From the NCBI GenBank assembly GCA_050951405.1, contig JBMNIZ010000007.1:1-64000 (forward strand): DNA of 64,000 nucleotides. Direction: 5' to 3'. Numbering within the stretch: the stretch's first letter is position 1; every line of letters begins with the position of its first letter. Position numbers and translations under genes: made by a program. This stretch comes from JBMNIZ01 sp050951405. Lineage in GTDB: Bacteria; Bacillota; DULZ01. The notes below the pieces were generated by a model. It ran no database searches, was not told the DNA's origin, and worked only from the letters and a program-made list of their open reading frames with translations. This document shows positions 53,508-61,566 of the stretch, piece by piece.

Positions 53508-54641
53508 ATGCGCAAATCACTGAACATACTGCTTCTGATTGTTTTGATGGTTTCCCTGCTGGGAAATTTTCTGCCGGCTGATGCGGCCGGGGTCACCAGG
53601 AGCATCAAGGCGGTTTTCAGCAACATCAAGATCTTTGTGGATGGGAAAGCCCTAGAGACCAGTCAGGAACCTTTTATCATCCAGGGCACCACCTTTGTCC
53701 CGTTGCGGGATTTGGGAGAAGCCATCGGGGCGCAGGTCCACTGGGACGGGGCGAACAACACCATCCAAATTGCCAGACCCCAAGCCGATCAAAATGCCAT
53801 TGATGCTGCCTATCAGAAAGGATACAGCGAAGGGTTTGCGGTTGGGCAGCAATACGGAGAGCAAATCGGTTATCAGAAAGGATTGACCGAGGGACAGGCC
53901 AAAAGGGCGGAAACAGCCAAGAAAGACTACGAAAAAGGTTATGAGGATGGCTCCAACAAAGGTTATAGCGAGGGGATCAAGGCCGGTGAGAAGGATTTCA
54001 GCCGGGGCAGAAAAGAAGATTGGCGAGGAGCCTGCCCCAGCGACAAGTCCATTGCCAGCAGTTATAATTTGAGCAAGTACAGCGCTGATTATCGAGAAGG
54101 CTTTTTGGCGGGTTTTACGGACAGCTTCAAGACAGGCTATCAGGATGCATATGATCAGGATGCCCTGTATGAGGACGGGGAAGCGGACGGCTATGATGAT
54201 GGCTATGATGATGGTTACTCCGCCGGTGAAAACGACCGGAAGCGGGGTAGGAATTACTACTGGAATCGGGATTATCCCAAAGAAAGCAAGATTGTGGACA
54301 GCTACTACTTGGACGAGGAAAGCAAATATTATAAAGAGGGTTTCCTGGCCGGCTACAAGCGGGGTTACCAAGATGGTTATTATGACGGTTATTATGAAGA
54401 AGGCAGGGAAGAGGATGCCTACTGGGAGGGCTATGATGAGGGTTACGATGCGGGAAAATTGGCCGGAGAATATGACCGGTGGAAGGGCCGTGCCAGCAAC
54501 TGGAGCAATGCCATTGCCAGCGATGATGAATTGATCGATTATTATGATCTGGATTTGGAAAGCAAGAGCTACCGGGATAATTTCCTGGCGGGCTACGAAG
54601 CCGGTTTTAAGAAGGGTTATAATACCGGTTACGGCAATTAA
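53508..54641 (+). CDS. Secreted protein with copper-amine-oxidase-N domain and 80-residue Gly-Tyr tandem repeats
   Basis: The 377 residues comprise a signal peptide (ILLLIVLMVSLLGNFLPADA) and a stalk-type copper amine oxidase N-terminal domain (residues about 38-90: IKIFVDGKALET, FVPLRDLGEAIGAQVHWDG). Gly-Tyr-rich low-complexity segments (KGYSEGF, DGYDDGYDDGYSAG) follow. Three units begin at residues 160, 240 and 320 with GExDxxxGRxxxW and carry FLAG(F/Y) at 199, 279 and 359, an exact 80-residue period. The third unit ends the protein. I know no function for the repeat. A cell-wall or spore-surface structural role is a guess. AAGGAGG precedes the ATG. Confidence 0.8.
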   Translation: MRKSLNILLLIVLMVSLLGNFLPADAAGVTRSIKAVFSNIKIFVDGKALETSQEPFIIQGTTFVPLRDLGEAIGAQVHWDGANNTIQIARPQADQNAIDAAYQKGYSEGFAVGQQYGEQIGYQKGLTEGQAKRAETAKKDYEKGYEDGSNKGYSEGIKAGEKDFSRGRKEDWRGACPSDKSIASSYNLSKYSADYREGFLAGFTDSFKTGYQDAYDQDALYEDGEADGYDDGYDDGYSAGENDRKRGRNYYWNRDYPKESKIVDSYYLDEESKYYKEGFLAGYKRGYQDGYYDGYYEEGREEDAYWEGYDEGYDAGKLAGEYDRWKGRASNWSNAIASDDELIDYYDLDLESKSYRDNFLAGYEAGFKKGYNTGYGN

Positions 54642-54759
54642 CATTTTCTGAGCAGGGAAGGAGCAGCTTTTAGCGCAGCCTTTTTTGCGGGAACATCGCC
54701 TCCTCTTTTGGAATAAACTGTTAAAGAGGCTTTCCACAGCCAAGATGAGGAGGGAAACC

Positions 54760-55098
54760 ATGTTTCGGAGCAAAGTTCGTTGCCCTTCCGGCCGTTATTG
54801 GCGGGTTAAACCCGGGGATACCCTGAGCAGGATCGCCCGGGAAACCGGTACTACGGTGGCGGCATTACGGCGCCTCAACCCGGGCATCGATGCCAATAAT
54901 TTGAGGGTGGGACAGCAGATCTGCCTGCCGGCGGAGCCCGCCTGCCCATCCGGGATTTTTTGGGAAGTGGCTCCTGGGGATACATTTTATCGCATTGCCA
55001 GAAGAACCGGTACTTCGGTGAGAAGGCTCATCTCTTTGAATCCCCATTTAGATCCCAATAATCTCCAGGTGGGGCAAAAAGTCTGCCTGCCCAAGTAG
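54760..55098 (+). CDS. Two-LysM-domain protein
   Basis: A 112-residue protein made almost wholly of two LysM motifs (WRVKPGDTLSRIARETGTTV and WEVAPGDTFYRIARRTGTSV). Each is preceded by CPSG and ends in VGQ(Q/K)(I/V)CLP. The paired cysteines suggest disulfides. No signal peptide is seen, as in some spore-coat LysM proteins. It should bind peptidoglycan. GAGGAGGG lies 6 bases upstream of ATG 54760. Confidence 0.88.
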   Translation: MFRSKVRCPSGRYWRVKPGDTLSRIARETGTTVAALRRLNPGIDANNLRVGQQICLPAEPACPSGIFWEVAPGDTFYRIARRTGTSVRRLISLNPHLDPNNLQVGQKVCLPK

Positions 55099-55105
55099 AA
55101 CGCAA

Positions 55106-55137
55106 GAAGCACAAAACCCCTGGCCGGGGGTTTTGTG
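55106..55137. terminator. Terminator between the LysM gene and the DUF2680 gene
   Basis: CACAAAACCCC / GGGGTTTTGTG form a long symmetrical hairpin with T/A runs, usable in both directions. Confidence 0.8.
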
Positions 55138-55149
55138 CTGTTTGGACCG

Positions 55150-55497
55150 TTATTGGGCTTGAACTCTCATGCGGAAACCGGCGCCTCGAGCGCCGCCCCG
55201 GCCCATGCCGCCGTGGCCTCCGAAGCAGCACGGCTTATATATCCCTTGCGCATTTTGTTCCAGGCGGAATTGGGTCATCAGTTCGGCCCTTTCTTTCATC
55301 CAAGCCGCCTCTTGTTCCGTGATCACACCGGCTTTGAGATACTCATCAACCAACCGTTTTTTTAATGCCTCTATTTGCCGGTAGATATCTTCAATGTTTT
55401 TTTGCTGTTCATCGCTTAATTTGGCCAAGGCCGTGGGTGCCAGAAAGGCAGCTATGAGCAGGGAAAGCAGGACGAAAAACACCAGTTTTTTAGTCAT
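55150..55497 (-). CDS. Small secreted DUF2680 (YckD-like) protein
   Basis: About 115 residues. Signal peptide KLVFFVLLSLLIAAFLAPTALA is followed by a helical region (LSDEQQKNIEDIYRQIEALK, EYLKAGVITEQEAAWMKERA) characteristic of DUF2680/YckD. A Gly/Arg-rich tail with CC and GGHGGMGRGGARGAG ends it. The function is unknown. ATG 55497 has a GGGGGTGA site and is preferred to 55536. Confidence 0.8.
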   Translation of the reverse strand: MTKKLVFFVLLSLLIAAFLAPTALAKLSDEQQKNIEDIYRQIEALKKRLVDEYLKAGVITEQEAAWMKERAELMTQFRLEQNAQGIYKPCCFGGHGGMGRGGARGAGFRMRVQAQ

Positions 55498-55626
55498 ATC
55501 TTCACCCCCTTTTTTGTCTCTACTTCTTTTTCGCAAGCCGGGGAAAATTTAGGGGGGTAGGGAAGGTTTTGCACCTCCCTAAATCTGCAGCTTCTTACGA
55601 ATAAGAAGATGAAGGAGTGATCCCGG

Positions 55627-56358
55627 TTGGAGGAAGCGGTCTTGGAACGGCTTCTTGCCGAGGCGCAAGAAAACAACCAGGAAGCCCGGGCTCGGTTGAT
55701 CCAATATTATAAAGGGGAGATAGCCTCTCTGGCGGGCAGTATTTGCGGCAGGTCCCTGGATTGGGATAACGATGATGAGCTGAGCATCGGTTTGATTGCT
55801 TTTAATGAAGCCATTGACAGCTTTGACAGCAAAAAAGGGAAAAACTTTTGGGCTTATGCCCGCATGGTTATTCACCGGCGTCTGGTGGATCATTTTCGCC
55901 GGGAGTCCGGCTGGAAAAAAAGAAATATCATCTCTCTGCCCGATGATCCGGTCTGGGTGAAAAGAGAAGCCCAATTGGCCCTCACTTCTTTCCGTCGGGA
56001 GGAAGAGGCTAAGGAGAGAGCGGAAATGGTCTCCCTTTTTGCAGTTTCCCTGCAGGAATACAAAATTTCCTTGCACGATCTGGTCAGGCTGTCTCCTAAA
56101 CACAGGGATACCAAAGAAAATCTGATGCGGGCGGCTCTGCTTTTCCGGGATGAACCCCGGTTGCTGGAAAAATTACTGGAAACGAAACAACTGCCTTTGA
56201 AAGAACTGATTTCTTATACCGGATTGAGTCGGAAAGTACTGGAGAGGGGCCGCAAGTATTTAATCGCTCTGGCCTTGATTTTAACTCAAAGGGAATTTGC
56301 CCCCTTGCGCAGTTTGATTAATTTCCCGGTGGGAAAGGAAGGTGAAACCGGTGAGTAA
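55627..56358 (+). CDS. sigI: RNA polymerase sigma-I factor
   Basis: A sigma-70-family factor of 243 residues with region 2 (DELSIGLIAFNEAIDSFDSK, FWAYARMVIHRRLVDHFRRE). The C-terminal SigI-specific domain contains LVRLSPKHRDTKENL and ISYTGLSRKVLERGRKYLIA. SigI factors respond to heat or polysaccharides through a membrane RsgI. The TTG start has a GAAGGAG site. It overlaps rsgI. Confidence 0.92.
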   Translation: MEEAVLERLLAEAQENNQEARARLIQYYKGEIASLAGSICGRSLDWDNDDELSIGLIAFNEAIDSFDSKKGKNFWAYARMVIHRRLVDHFRRESGWKKRNIISLPDDPVWVKREAQLALTSFRREEEAKERAEMVSLFAVSLQEYKISLHDLVRLSPKHRDTKENLMRAALLFRDEPRLLEKLLETKQLPLKELISYTGLSRKVLERGRKYLIALALILTQREFAPLRSLINFPVGKEGETGE

Positions 56359-57280
56359 GAAAGGAATAGTCTTAGGCCTGGAAGGGCGAAAGATGATAAT
56401 CGTGACGGAGGAAGGGGATTTTCTTTCCCTGCCCGTTGCTTCTCCTCCGCCCGGTCTGGGGGAAACCATCAAGCTGCCGGACTTTCAATCTCCCGGTTGG
56501 CTCCGTTCCCGTTGGCTGATTGCGGCTGCCGCCGTATTGCTTCTCTTCTTGTCCTTCAGTCTGGTCAGGCCTTTTCTCCTTCCCCAGGCCGTTGCTGCGG
56601 TTTCTTTCGATTTGTCTTCCGGGCTGGAAATACAAGTGGATGAGCAAAATCGGATTACGCAAGTGAAGGCTTTGCAGCCGGAAGGAGAAAAGCTGGTGTC
56701 CCAACTCCATTTGCAAGGAGAGAGTATTTATACGGCGGTGGGTGATGTAATAGCCACAGCCCGCGGCCAGGGCTGCTTGCCAACGGGGGAGGAAGCGGCT
56801 GTCTTGGTCACGGTCATACCCCTTCAAGCTAAGGACCGGCCGGGTCCGGATCCCCACCGGCTGCAGCAAGAGATGGCGGCAGGGCTGGAACGCCACGGTT
56901 TCCAAGGATACTTGTTGGTCCAGAGGGCAGAAAAAGACTGCCGGCGAGAAGCCGGCAAGATGGGCCTTTCCGTTGGCCGCTATCTTTTAGGGGAAAAAGC
57001 CAGAGCAGGGGGAAAGGCCATCTATCTGGAAGATTTAAGGGCTAAGCCGGTGATGAAGCTGCTGGAGGGGAGCGAGGAAAATCTGGAGACAATGTTCCCG
57101 GGTATGTGGTGCCGATTGGGGAAAGGTCATGGGCCCCAAAAGGGCATATCCGCCGGAGGCGGTCGTAGAGGGTCCGGTCTGGAGCAGGAACTTTCCCCTG
57201 CCGGTTCCGGCAGCATGGTCCCTGATCTTTCCTGCCCCATGCCCGCCGCTCCCTTTGCTCGCCAGCGGGGCGGGCGCTAG
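56351..57280 (+). CDS. rsgI: Anti-sigma factor RsgI, short form with atypical cleavage site
   Basis: The 309-residue protein has the cytoplasmic RsgI_N domain (KGIVLGLEGRKMIIVTEEGD), a membrane helix (WLIAAAAVLLLFLSFSLVRP) and an extracytoplasmic domain. Canonical RsgI proteins have a conserved DxNPSxE where the chain cleaves itself between Asn and Pro. Here the aligned residues are DLSSGLE (87-93). There is no carbohydrate-binding domain at the C-terminus. The last 50 residues are Gly/Pro-rich. GTG 56351 overlaps the sigI stop by eight bases, implying translational coupling. Confidence 0.88.
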   Translation: MSKKGIVLGLEGRKMIIVTEEGDFLSLPVASPPPGLGETIKLPDFQSPGWLRSRWLIAAAAVLLLFLSFSLVRPFLLPQAVAAVSFDLSSGLEIQVDEQNRITQVKALQPEGEKLVSQLHLQGESIYTAVGDVIATARGQGCLPTGEEAAVLVTVIPLQAKDRPGPDPHRLQQEMAAGLERHGFQGYLLVQRAEKDCRREAGKMGLSVGRYLLGEKARAGGKAIYLEDLRAKPVMKLLEGSEENLETMFPGMWCRLGKGHGPQKGISAGGGRRGSGLEQELSPAGSGSMVPDLSCPMPAAPFARQRGGR

Positions 57281-57312
57281 AGGAAAAGAGGAGGGCCATC
57301 TCCGGATGGCCC

Positions 57313-57816
57313 TTAATTTTTTTCTTCCTTCATGTCTTTCTTAGTGGCCGCATAAAGCAGCGAGAAACGGCTGGCATGCTCCATTTCGTCTGTCATGATT
57401 TCAAATAGAGGATCCCGGATGGGCATGGTTAAGGCGTTTAGGTACATCCCCCGGTATAGTTCGGCAGCTTCCAATTCATCTTCAAAGGCCTTGATCAATC
57501 CTTGTTGATAACAGGGGATGGAGGGCGGGGACGGGATGGGGACCTGGCTGCTTTTGCCCGTCAAATATCGGTAAAGGTGGGATAATTGCCGGTAATGTTT
57601 TCTTTCATCGTCCAAGGCATGGCGGATGTTCCTTTGAGCCAAGTCATCCGGGGCCAGTTGCAGTAAAGCCGTATAAAAGGAAATGGCTTCAGCTTCCCCC
57701 TGAATGGCCTTTTCCAGGTCCCGCTGGAAGCGCTCGGGATTTTGGAAGAGGCGCGGGTATTTGTAATCAGGGCCGTAGCCTTTTTCCGAACTGAGAGCCC
57801 AATCATAGTAATCCAC
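57313..57816 (-). CDS. Ferritin-like di-iron domain protein
   Basis: About 167 residues forming a four-helix ferritin-like bundle. Metal-ligand pattern: Glu in AIQGEAEAISFY, ExxH in DDERKHYRQLSH, Glu in FEDELEAAELYRGMY and ExxH in MTDEMEHASRFSLLY. This resembles rubrerythrin/erythrin-vacuolar-type domains without rubredoxin. It may handle iron or peroxide. GTG 57816 with a GGAGG site 7 bases away is preferred over 57864. Confidence 0.82.
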   Translation of the reverse strand: MDYYDWALSSEKGYGPDYKYPRLFQNPERFQRDLEKAIQGEAEAISFYTALLQLAPDDLAQRNIRHALDDERKHYRQLSHLYRYLTGKSSQVPIPSPPSIPCYQQGLIKAFEDELEAAELYRGMYLNALTMPIRDPLFEIMTDEMEHASRFSLLYAATKKDMKEEKN

Positions 57817-57886
57817 TGGCTTTCCTCCTTTTTGCCGGCAGGTCATGGTAGTTTGATACATCATATGATAAGGGCGGAATTTGGTG

Positions 57887-58561
57887 TCAGGAGACCGGCT
57901 TCTTTCCTGTTCCCGTTTTCTGCGGCAGGAGGCGGTTAGTTAAAAATAAAAACTGTTCAAGAAAAGAAAACCAGGCCCAGGAATAAAGGGCGGCAAAAGA
58001 GCTAGTGGAAACGGCGAGCCAAGGACCGGTGAAACCCTTCGCTAGACCCCCCAGGGCGGCTATGCCCAGCAGTTGGCTGAGACAGGCGATTCCCAGGAGC
58101 AAAGAGACCAAGGATAAGGACCAGGCTATCAGACGGGATTTTTGCCGGGCAATGCTCCAGCCCATCCAAAAACCCAAAGGGGCGTCGAAGAGCAAGAAGA
58201 GGGGGACTTGTTTCGGGGCGATAAAGAGGAGAAGAATACCAGTCCCTGCTATGACATAAAGCCCGCCTCTCACCCAGGTCATGGTGGCCAGGGCCACTAT
58301 CAAGGTGGCAAAATGGGAGAGGAAATGGCCGACTAAGGGCAGGTAAAGGGCGCTTCCTTGAAAAATGGCCGTGAAAGCGCAGAGTATACCGGAAAAAGCC
58401 AGTTGTCCCGCAGGGGAGGATGATAAAGGGGCGTCCCGGAGGGCCGGGAGCAGCTGGCCGGGGATAAGGGGCTGTTGCCAGTATCGCCGGTTTTTTAGCC
58501 AGGAAAACAGGGGCAGGCTAACGGCCAGGGTGATGAGCATAAAGAGGAAAAGACGGTCCAT
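57887..58561 (-). CDS. Polytopic membrane protein, unknown
   Basis: The 224 residues have about six hydrophobic segments, for example LFLFMLITLAVSLPLFSWL and WVRGGLYVIAGTGILLLFIA. I do not recognise a family. The sequence is Leu/Ala/Trp-rich. It has an AGGTACTC site before the ATG and lies apart from its neighbours. Confidence 0.6.
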   Translation of the reverse strand: MDRLFLFMLITLAVSLPLFSWLKNRRYWQQPLIPGQLLPALRDAPLSSSPAGQLAFSGILCAFTAIFQGSALYLPLVGHFLSHFATLIVALATMTWVRGGLYVIAGTGILLLFIAPKQVPLFLLFDAPLGFWMGWSIARQKSRLIAWSLSLVSLLLGIACLSQLLGIAALGGLAKGFTGPWLAVSTSSFAALYSWAWFSFLEQFLFLTNRLLPQKTGTGKKPVS

Positions 58562-58653
58562 GGAGAGTACCTCCGGAGAAAAGCTAATCTATCCCCATCA
58601 TATGCAGCTTTTGAAAGAAGGGTGAACAAAGCAAAGCACTGATTAAAGGCAGT

Positions 58654-59973
58654 TTAAGGTCCGTTTTTCCGGACTGTGATCAATTTTTCCTGCTGGTTGA
58701 AAATCACCTTATAGCCCAGATGTTCTGCTATCGGTCTTAAGGGCAGGTAGAGGCTTCTAGGCGAACCCCTGTAGACAGGATTTAAAGACAACTGAAGCCG
58801 GGTCTCCTGTTCTCCTTTCTGGATTTTCAGCATCCGGTTATTATTCATCAGGGTGATTTTCGCCTGCAGATGTTTTTCCAATTCCCGGATGGGAAGATAT
58901 GTGCTCCCGTTAACGATATAAGCCGGTTTTTGGACCAGCATCAGCTCTCGGCTCAATGCTCCTTCTTCATTTTCAGCACTGGAAGTCAGAAAATGAGGGC
59001 TCTGAATTAATTCCGCATAGGTTTTCAGGATCTGGGGGTTGTCAGTCAGACAGTAGTTGTTGATCCGGCGCCCCGGAGGAGCATTGATCAGATTATTGAC
59101 ATTAAAGTAATAAATGGATTTAACCCTGGGGTATTTTGTCTGTAAATTGCTGTAAAGACGGCTTATTTTTTCCTGAGCAAATTGGACATATTCTTTGCCG
59201 TCCGTTATCGTGTAATGGGTGGCACCGTATTCTGATATTTGAATGGGTTTTCTTTCGCTGAAATGGTTATAAACATAGTCCAGCAATTGTAAAGGGTCTT
59301 CATGGGCCGCCGGCTGATTGAGATCGTCATTATGATATACCACGTTGTAGATGTTGACCCCTACCCAATCCACGTAATCGTCCCCCGGATAGAAAGGGAG
59401 GATGGTTTTTTGGGGAAAAGTAAAGACGGTCCAGACCATGATCACATTGGGAGCTTCTTCTTTCATCACCCGGTGGACTAAACGCCATTTTTCGATATAT
59501 TTTTTCGGGTCCCCCCCGTAGGCCGTCCAGCTGCCGTTCATTTCCGAGGCAAAGCGCAGGAAAACGGGCATTTCCGCAGCGGCCAAGTCTCTGGCAAAAG
59601 AGCGAAGATAGGCATCATCTTTCACCACATCCAGGCCGTCGTTAGGCTCCCAGGCGATGTGGGCGAAGGCGCCTACCTTTTTCAGTTCTTCCAGCCATTT
59701 TGTGGGAACCGGTTTTCCGTAGCCCACATAAAGGAAAAAGGAAGCGTGCTTCTTATTGGTAATTTCATTGAACAGGGCCATGTTTCCCTGGATTAGAGTA
59801 TCCTGAAAGACATATGCTCCCAGATAGGCGCCGGAGCGGGGTTCATATTTGGCCAATCGGTATTGATCAGTTTCAATCAGAATACGATAATTGGCCTGGC
59901 AGGGTTCTGCCGTCACTATCCAGAGAATGGACAGGAAAAATACAAGGAATGGTATTCTTTTGAAGACTGGCAA
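58654..59973 (-). CDS. Secreted GH26-like glycoside hydrolase with copper-amine-oxidase-N domain
   Basis: About 439 residues: signal peptide (FLVFFLSILWIVTAEPCQA), a TIM-barrel domain related to GH26 mannanases, then a C-terminal amine-oxidase-N module (VNGSTYLPIRELEKHLQAKI). The barrel's probable acid/base lies in FLRFASEMNGSW, its probable nucleophile Glu in IQISEYGATH, and it contains the segment DYVDWVGVNIYN. It would cleave a beta-linked glycan outside the cell. The substrate is unknown. The TTG start at 59973 has GAGGAGGAAAGG upstream. Confidence 0.78.
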   Translation of the reverse strand: MPVFKRIPFLVFFLSILWIVTAEPCQANYRILIETDQYRLAKYEPRSGAYLGAYVFQDTLIQGNMALFNEITNKKHASFFLYVGYGKPVPTKWLEELKKVGAFAHIAWEPNDGLDVVKDDAYLRSFARDLAAAEMPVFLRFASEMNGSWTAYGGDPKKYIEKWRLVHRVMKEEAPNVIMVWTVFTFPQKTILPFYPGDDYVDWVGVNIYNVVYHNDDLNQPAAHEDPLQLLDYVYNHFSERKPIQISEYGATHYTITDGKEYVQFAQEKISRLYSNLQTKYPRVKSIYYFNVNNLINAPPGRRINNYCLTDNPQILKTYAELIQSPHFLTSSAENEEGALSRELMLVQKPAYIVNGSTYLPIRELEKHLQAKITLMNNNRMLKIQKGEQETRLQLSLNPVYRGSPRSLYLPLRPIAEHLGYKVIFNQQEKLITVRKNGP

Positions 59974-60130
59974 TTCCTTTCCTCCTCTTCCCCCACAATG
60001 ACCAATCGCGGCCATTTTATCAAATAGTTCCTGGCAAGGCAAGTCTTTCCATCGTTTGGAGGGAATCCCGGAACAAAGGCATCAGCTTGTTCAGCCAACC
60101 AAATCCATCCCGGCTGGGGAAAGGGCATCC

Positions 60131-60739
60131 TTATGACAGCAGTTTGAGATCCCGGAGAAAGCCTTTCAACTTTTCCAAGTCTTTATCGTATAAGGTTTTT
60201 TTCTTGGGGTCATAGATGAGAGCGGCAGGGTGGTAAAGGGGAAAAACAGCACAGCCCCACTGGGTTGCCGCAAAAGGACGTCCGTGGTAGGTCGCCATGT
60301 GGGGAGATTTTCCTAAAATTTTCCAAAGGGGTATGGAACCGAGAGTGATGATCACCCTGGGCTTGATCAAGGCAATTTCTTTTTCCAGCCAGCTACCGCA
60401 GCTGGCGATTTCTTTTGCGGTAGGACGGCGGTTGGCATAGCGGTTATAACGGCCCCGGGGAGAAGGTTTGGTTGGGCGGCATTTGACCGTGTTGGTTAAG
60501 TAAATTTGCTTCCGGGTTAGCCCCAGGGTTTCCAAGAATCCGGTCAGATATTGGCCTGCTTCTCCCGTAAAGGCTTTTCCGGAGATCACGTCTTCATGGC
60601 CGCCGGGAGCTTCCCCCAGGAGCATAATCGGAGAATCCGCCGGGCCCTCACCGGGAATGACCCGGGTCCTGGTTTTCGCCAAAGAGCAGTTTGTGCATTG
60701 GAGCAGTTCTGCTTGCAATTGTATCAGTGATTGGTACAT
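60131..60739 (-). CDS. Type-4 uracil-DNA glycosylase (iron-sulfur)
   Basis: Removes uracil from DNA. Four cysteines expected for the [4Fe-4S] cluster include CTNC near residue 15, the Cys in NTVKCRPTKP and the Cys in SCGSWL. The active-site motif MLLGEAPGGHEDVISGKAF is family-4-like (GEAPG) and PLYHPAALIYD is the second motif. The length of 202 residues is normal. Confidence 0.9.
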   Translation of the reverse strand: MYQSLIQLQAELLQCTNCSLAKTRTRVIPGEGPADSPIMLLGEAPGGHEDVISGKAFTGEAGQYLTGFLETLGLTRKQIYLTNTVKCRPTKPSPRGRYNRYANRRPTAKEIASCGSWLEKEIALIKPRVIITLGSIPLWKILGKSPHMATYHGRPFAATQWGCAVFPLYHPAALIYDPKKKTLYDKDLEKLKGFLRDLKLLS

Positions 60740-60876
60740 GCTTTCTCTCCTAAAACAAGCCTATTCTTGCTTCTTACCTCTCGTCTATTTCGGCAAAGGA
60801 AGAGCAAAACCTGCCGGTTTTATTGAAAAACTCCATTTTTCATCATTATGTTTCAGGGAATGAAAAGTAAAGCTGT

Positions 60877-60907
60877 AAAAAAGACCGGTCAAAACCGGCC
60901 TTTTTTT
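60877..60907. terminator. Terminator upstream of UDG / downstream of micropeptide A
   Basis: AAAAAGACCGGT / ACCGGCCTTTTTTT form a GC stem flanked by A and T runs. On the minus strand it ends micropeptide A. Confidence 0.75.
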
Positions 60908-60916
60908 GGACTGCCT

Positions 60917-61015
60917 CTAGGGATCAATGGAGAAAATGAGCAAGATGAGAATTAAAAACACAGCGAAGGCAAGATTGCTTCCCCAAAAGCTGCTGCCACC
61001 AACTCCTGTACCCAT
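60917..61015 (-). CDS. Membrane micropeptide A (YjcZ-like)
   Basis: Thirty-two residues: MGTGVGGSSFWGSNLAFAVF followed by a hydrophobic stretch ending SIDP. The pattern is a Gly-rich start, FWG, then one membrane helix. It resembles the YjcZ/YbaD-type sporulation micropeptides only in layout. GGGAGG precedes the ATG, and an upstream motif shared with two paralogues lies at 61043-61075. Confidence 0.75.
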   Translation of the reverse strand: MGTGVGGSSFWGSNLAFAVFLILILLIFSIDP

Positions 61016-61042
61016 GAACAGACCTCCCTTCTAATGTCTTGA

Positions 61043-61075
61043 TAACATACTATGGGAGAATGCGGAAATGGTTAC
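61043..61075 (-). promoter_or_regulatory. Shared upstream motif of micropeptide A (sigma-K-like promoter)
   Basis: On the minus strand GTAAC, then 16 bases, then CATAGTATGTTA. The same arrangement is found before micropeptides B and D. AC and CATA at 16-17 bases resemble the sigma-K late mother-cell pattern. Confidence 0.5.
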
Positions 61076-61269
61076 TTCGGGATTTGGTCTCGGGTCGGGG
61101 AAAAACGGAAGTAGGCAAAGCCGAATCTAATCCAGGCCCGGCCTGTAAATTTCTGCGATTTTCGCCAAATAGACAACCGTCCCCGGGAGCAAGGACGGTT
61201 ATCCAATTCACTATTTTTTTGGTCATGGGGTCTTACTTGTCTGGCGGTAGAGCAAAAGCAGTTGTGTAT

Positions 61270-61365
61270 CTAAGGATCTATGGAGAAGATGAGGAGGATC
61301 AGGATCAAGAAGACAGCGAAAGCAAACCTGCTACCCCAGAATCCAGGGCCAACTCCAGTTCCCAT
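61270..61365 (-). CDS. Membrane micropeptide B (YjcZ-like)
   Basis: Thirty-one residues: MGTGVGPGFWGSRFAFAVFL, then hydrophobic residues ending FSIDP. It differs from A at only four positions or so. AAAGGAGG precedes the ATG. Confidence 0.75.
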   Translation of the reverse strand: MGTGVGPGFWGSRFAFAVFLILILLIFSIDP

Positions 61366-61412
61366 GGAAAAAAACCTCCTTTTCTCGGTTTAGCTGTTCA
61401 TTCCTCAGCTAA

Positions 61413-61446
61413 TAACATATTATGGAAATGTCTGCCGGCAGGTTAC
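61413..61446 (-). promoter_or_regulatory. Shared upstream motif of micropeptide B
   Basis: On the minus strand GTAAC, 17 bases, then CATAATATGTTA, matching the motif upstream of A and D. Confidence 0.5.
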
Positions 61447-61566
61447 TCTTATTTCTTTTTTTGCTCATTTTCGTGGAGGAGTCAGCAAAAACAAGTTTTG
61501 CCGGGCAGCTACAAGAATAAACTGCCTGGGATCTAAGCAGAATAAATGGGAAAGGAGGTTTTACAT

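Noticed and set aside
53652..54773. Long minus-strand frame (373 codons) opposite the Gly-Tyr repeat gene
   Set aside because: A shadow frame created by the repetitive codons. The plus-strand gene has a ribosome site, signal peptide and known N-terminal domain.
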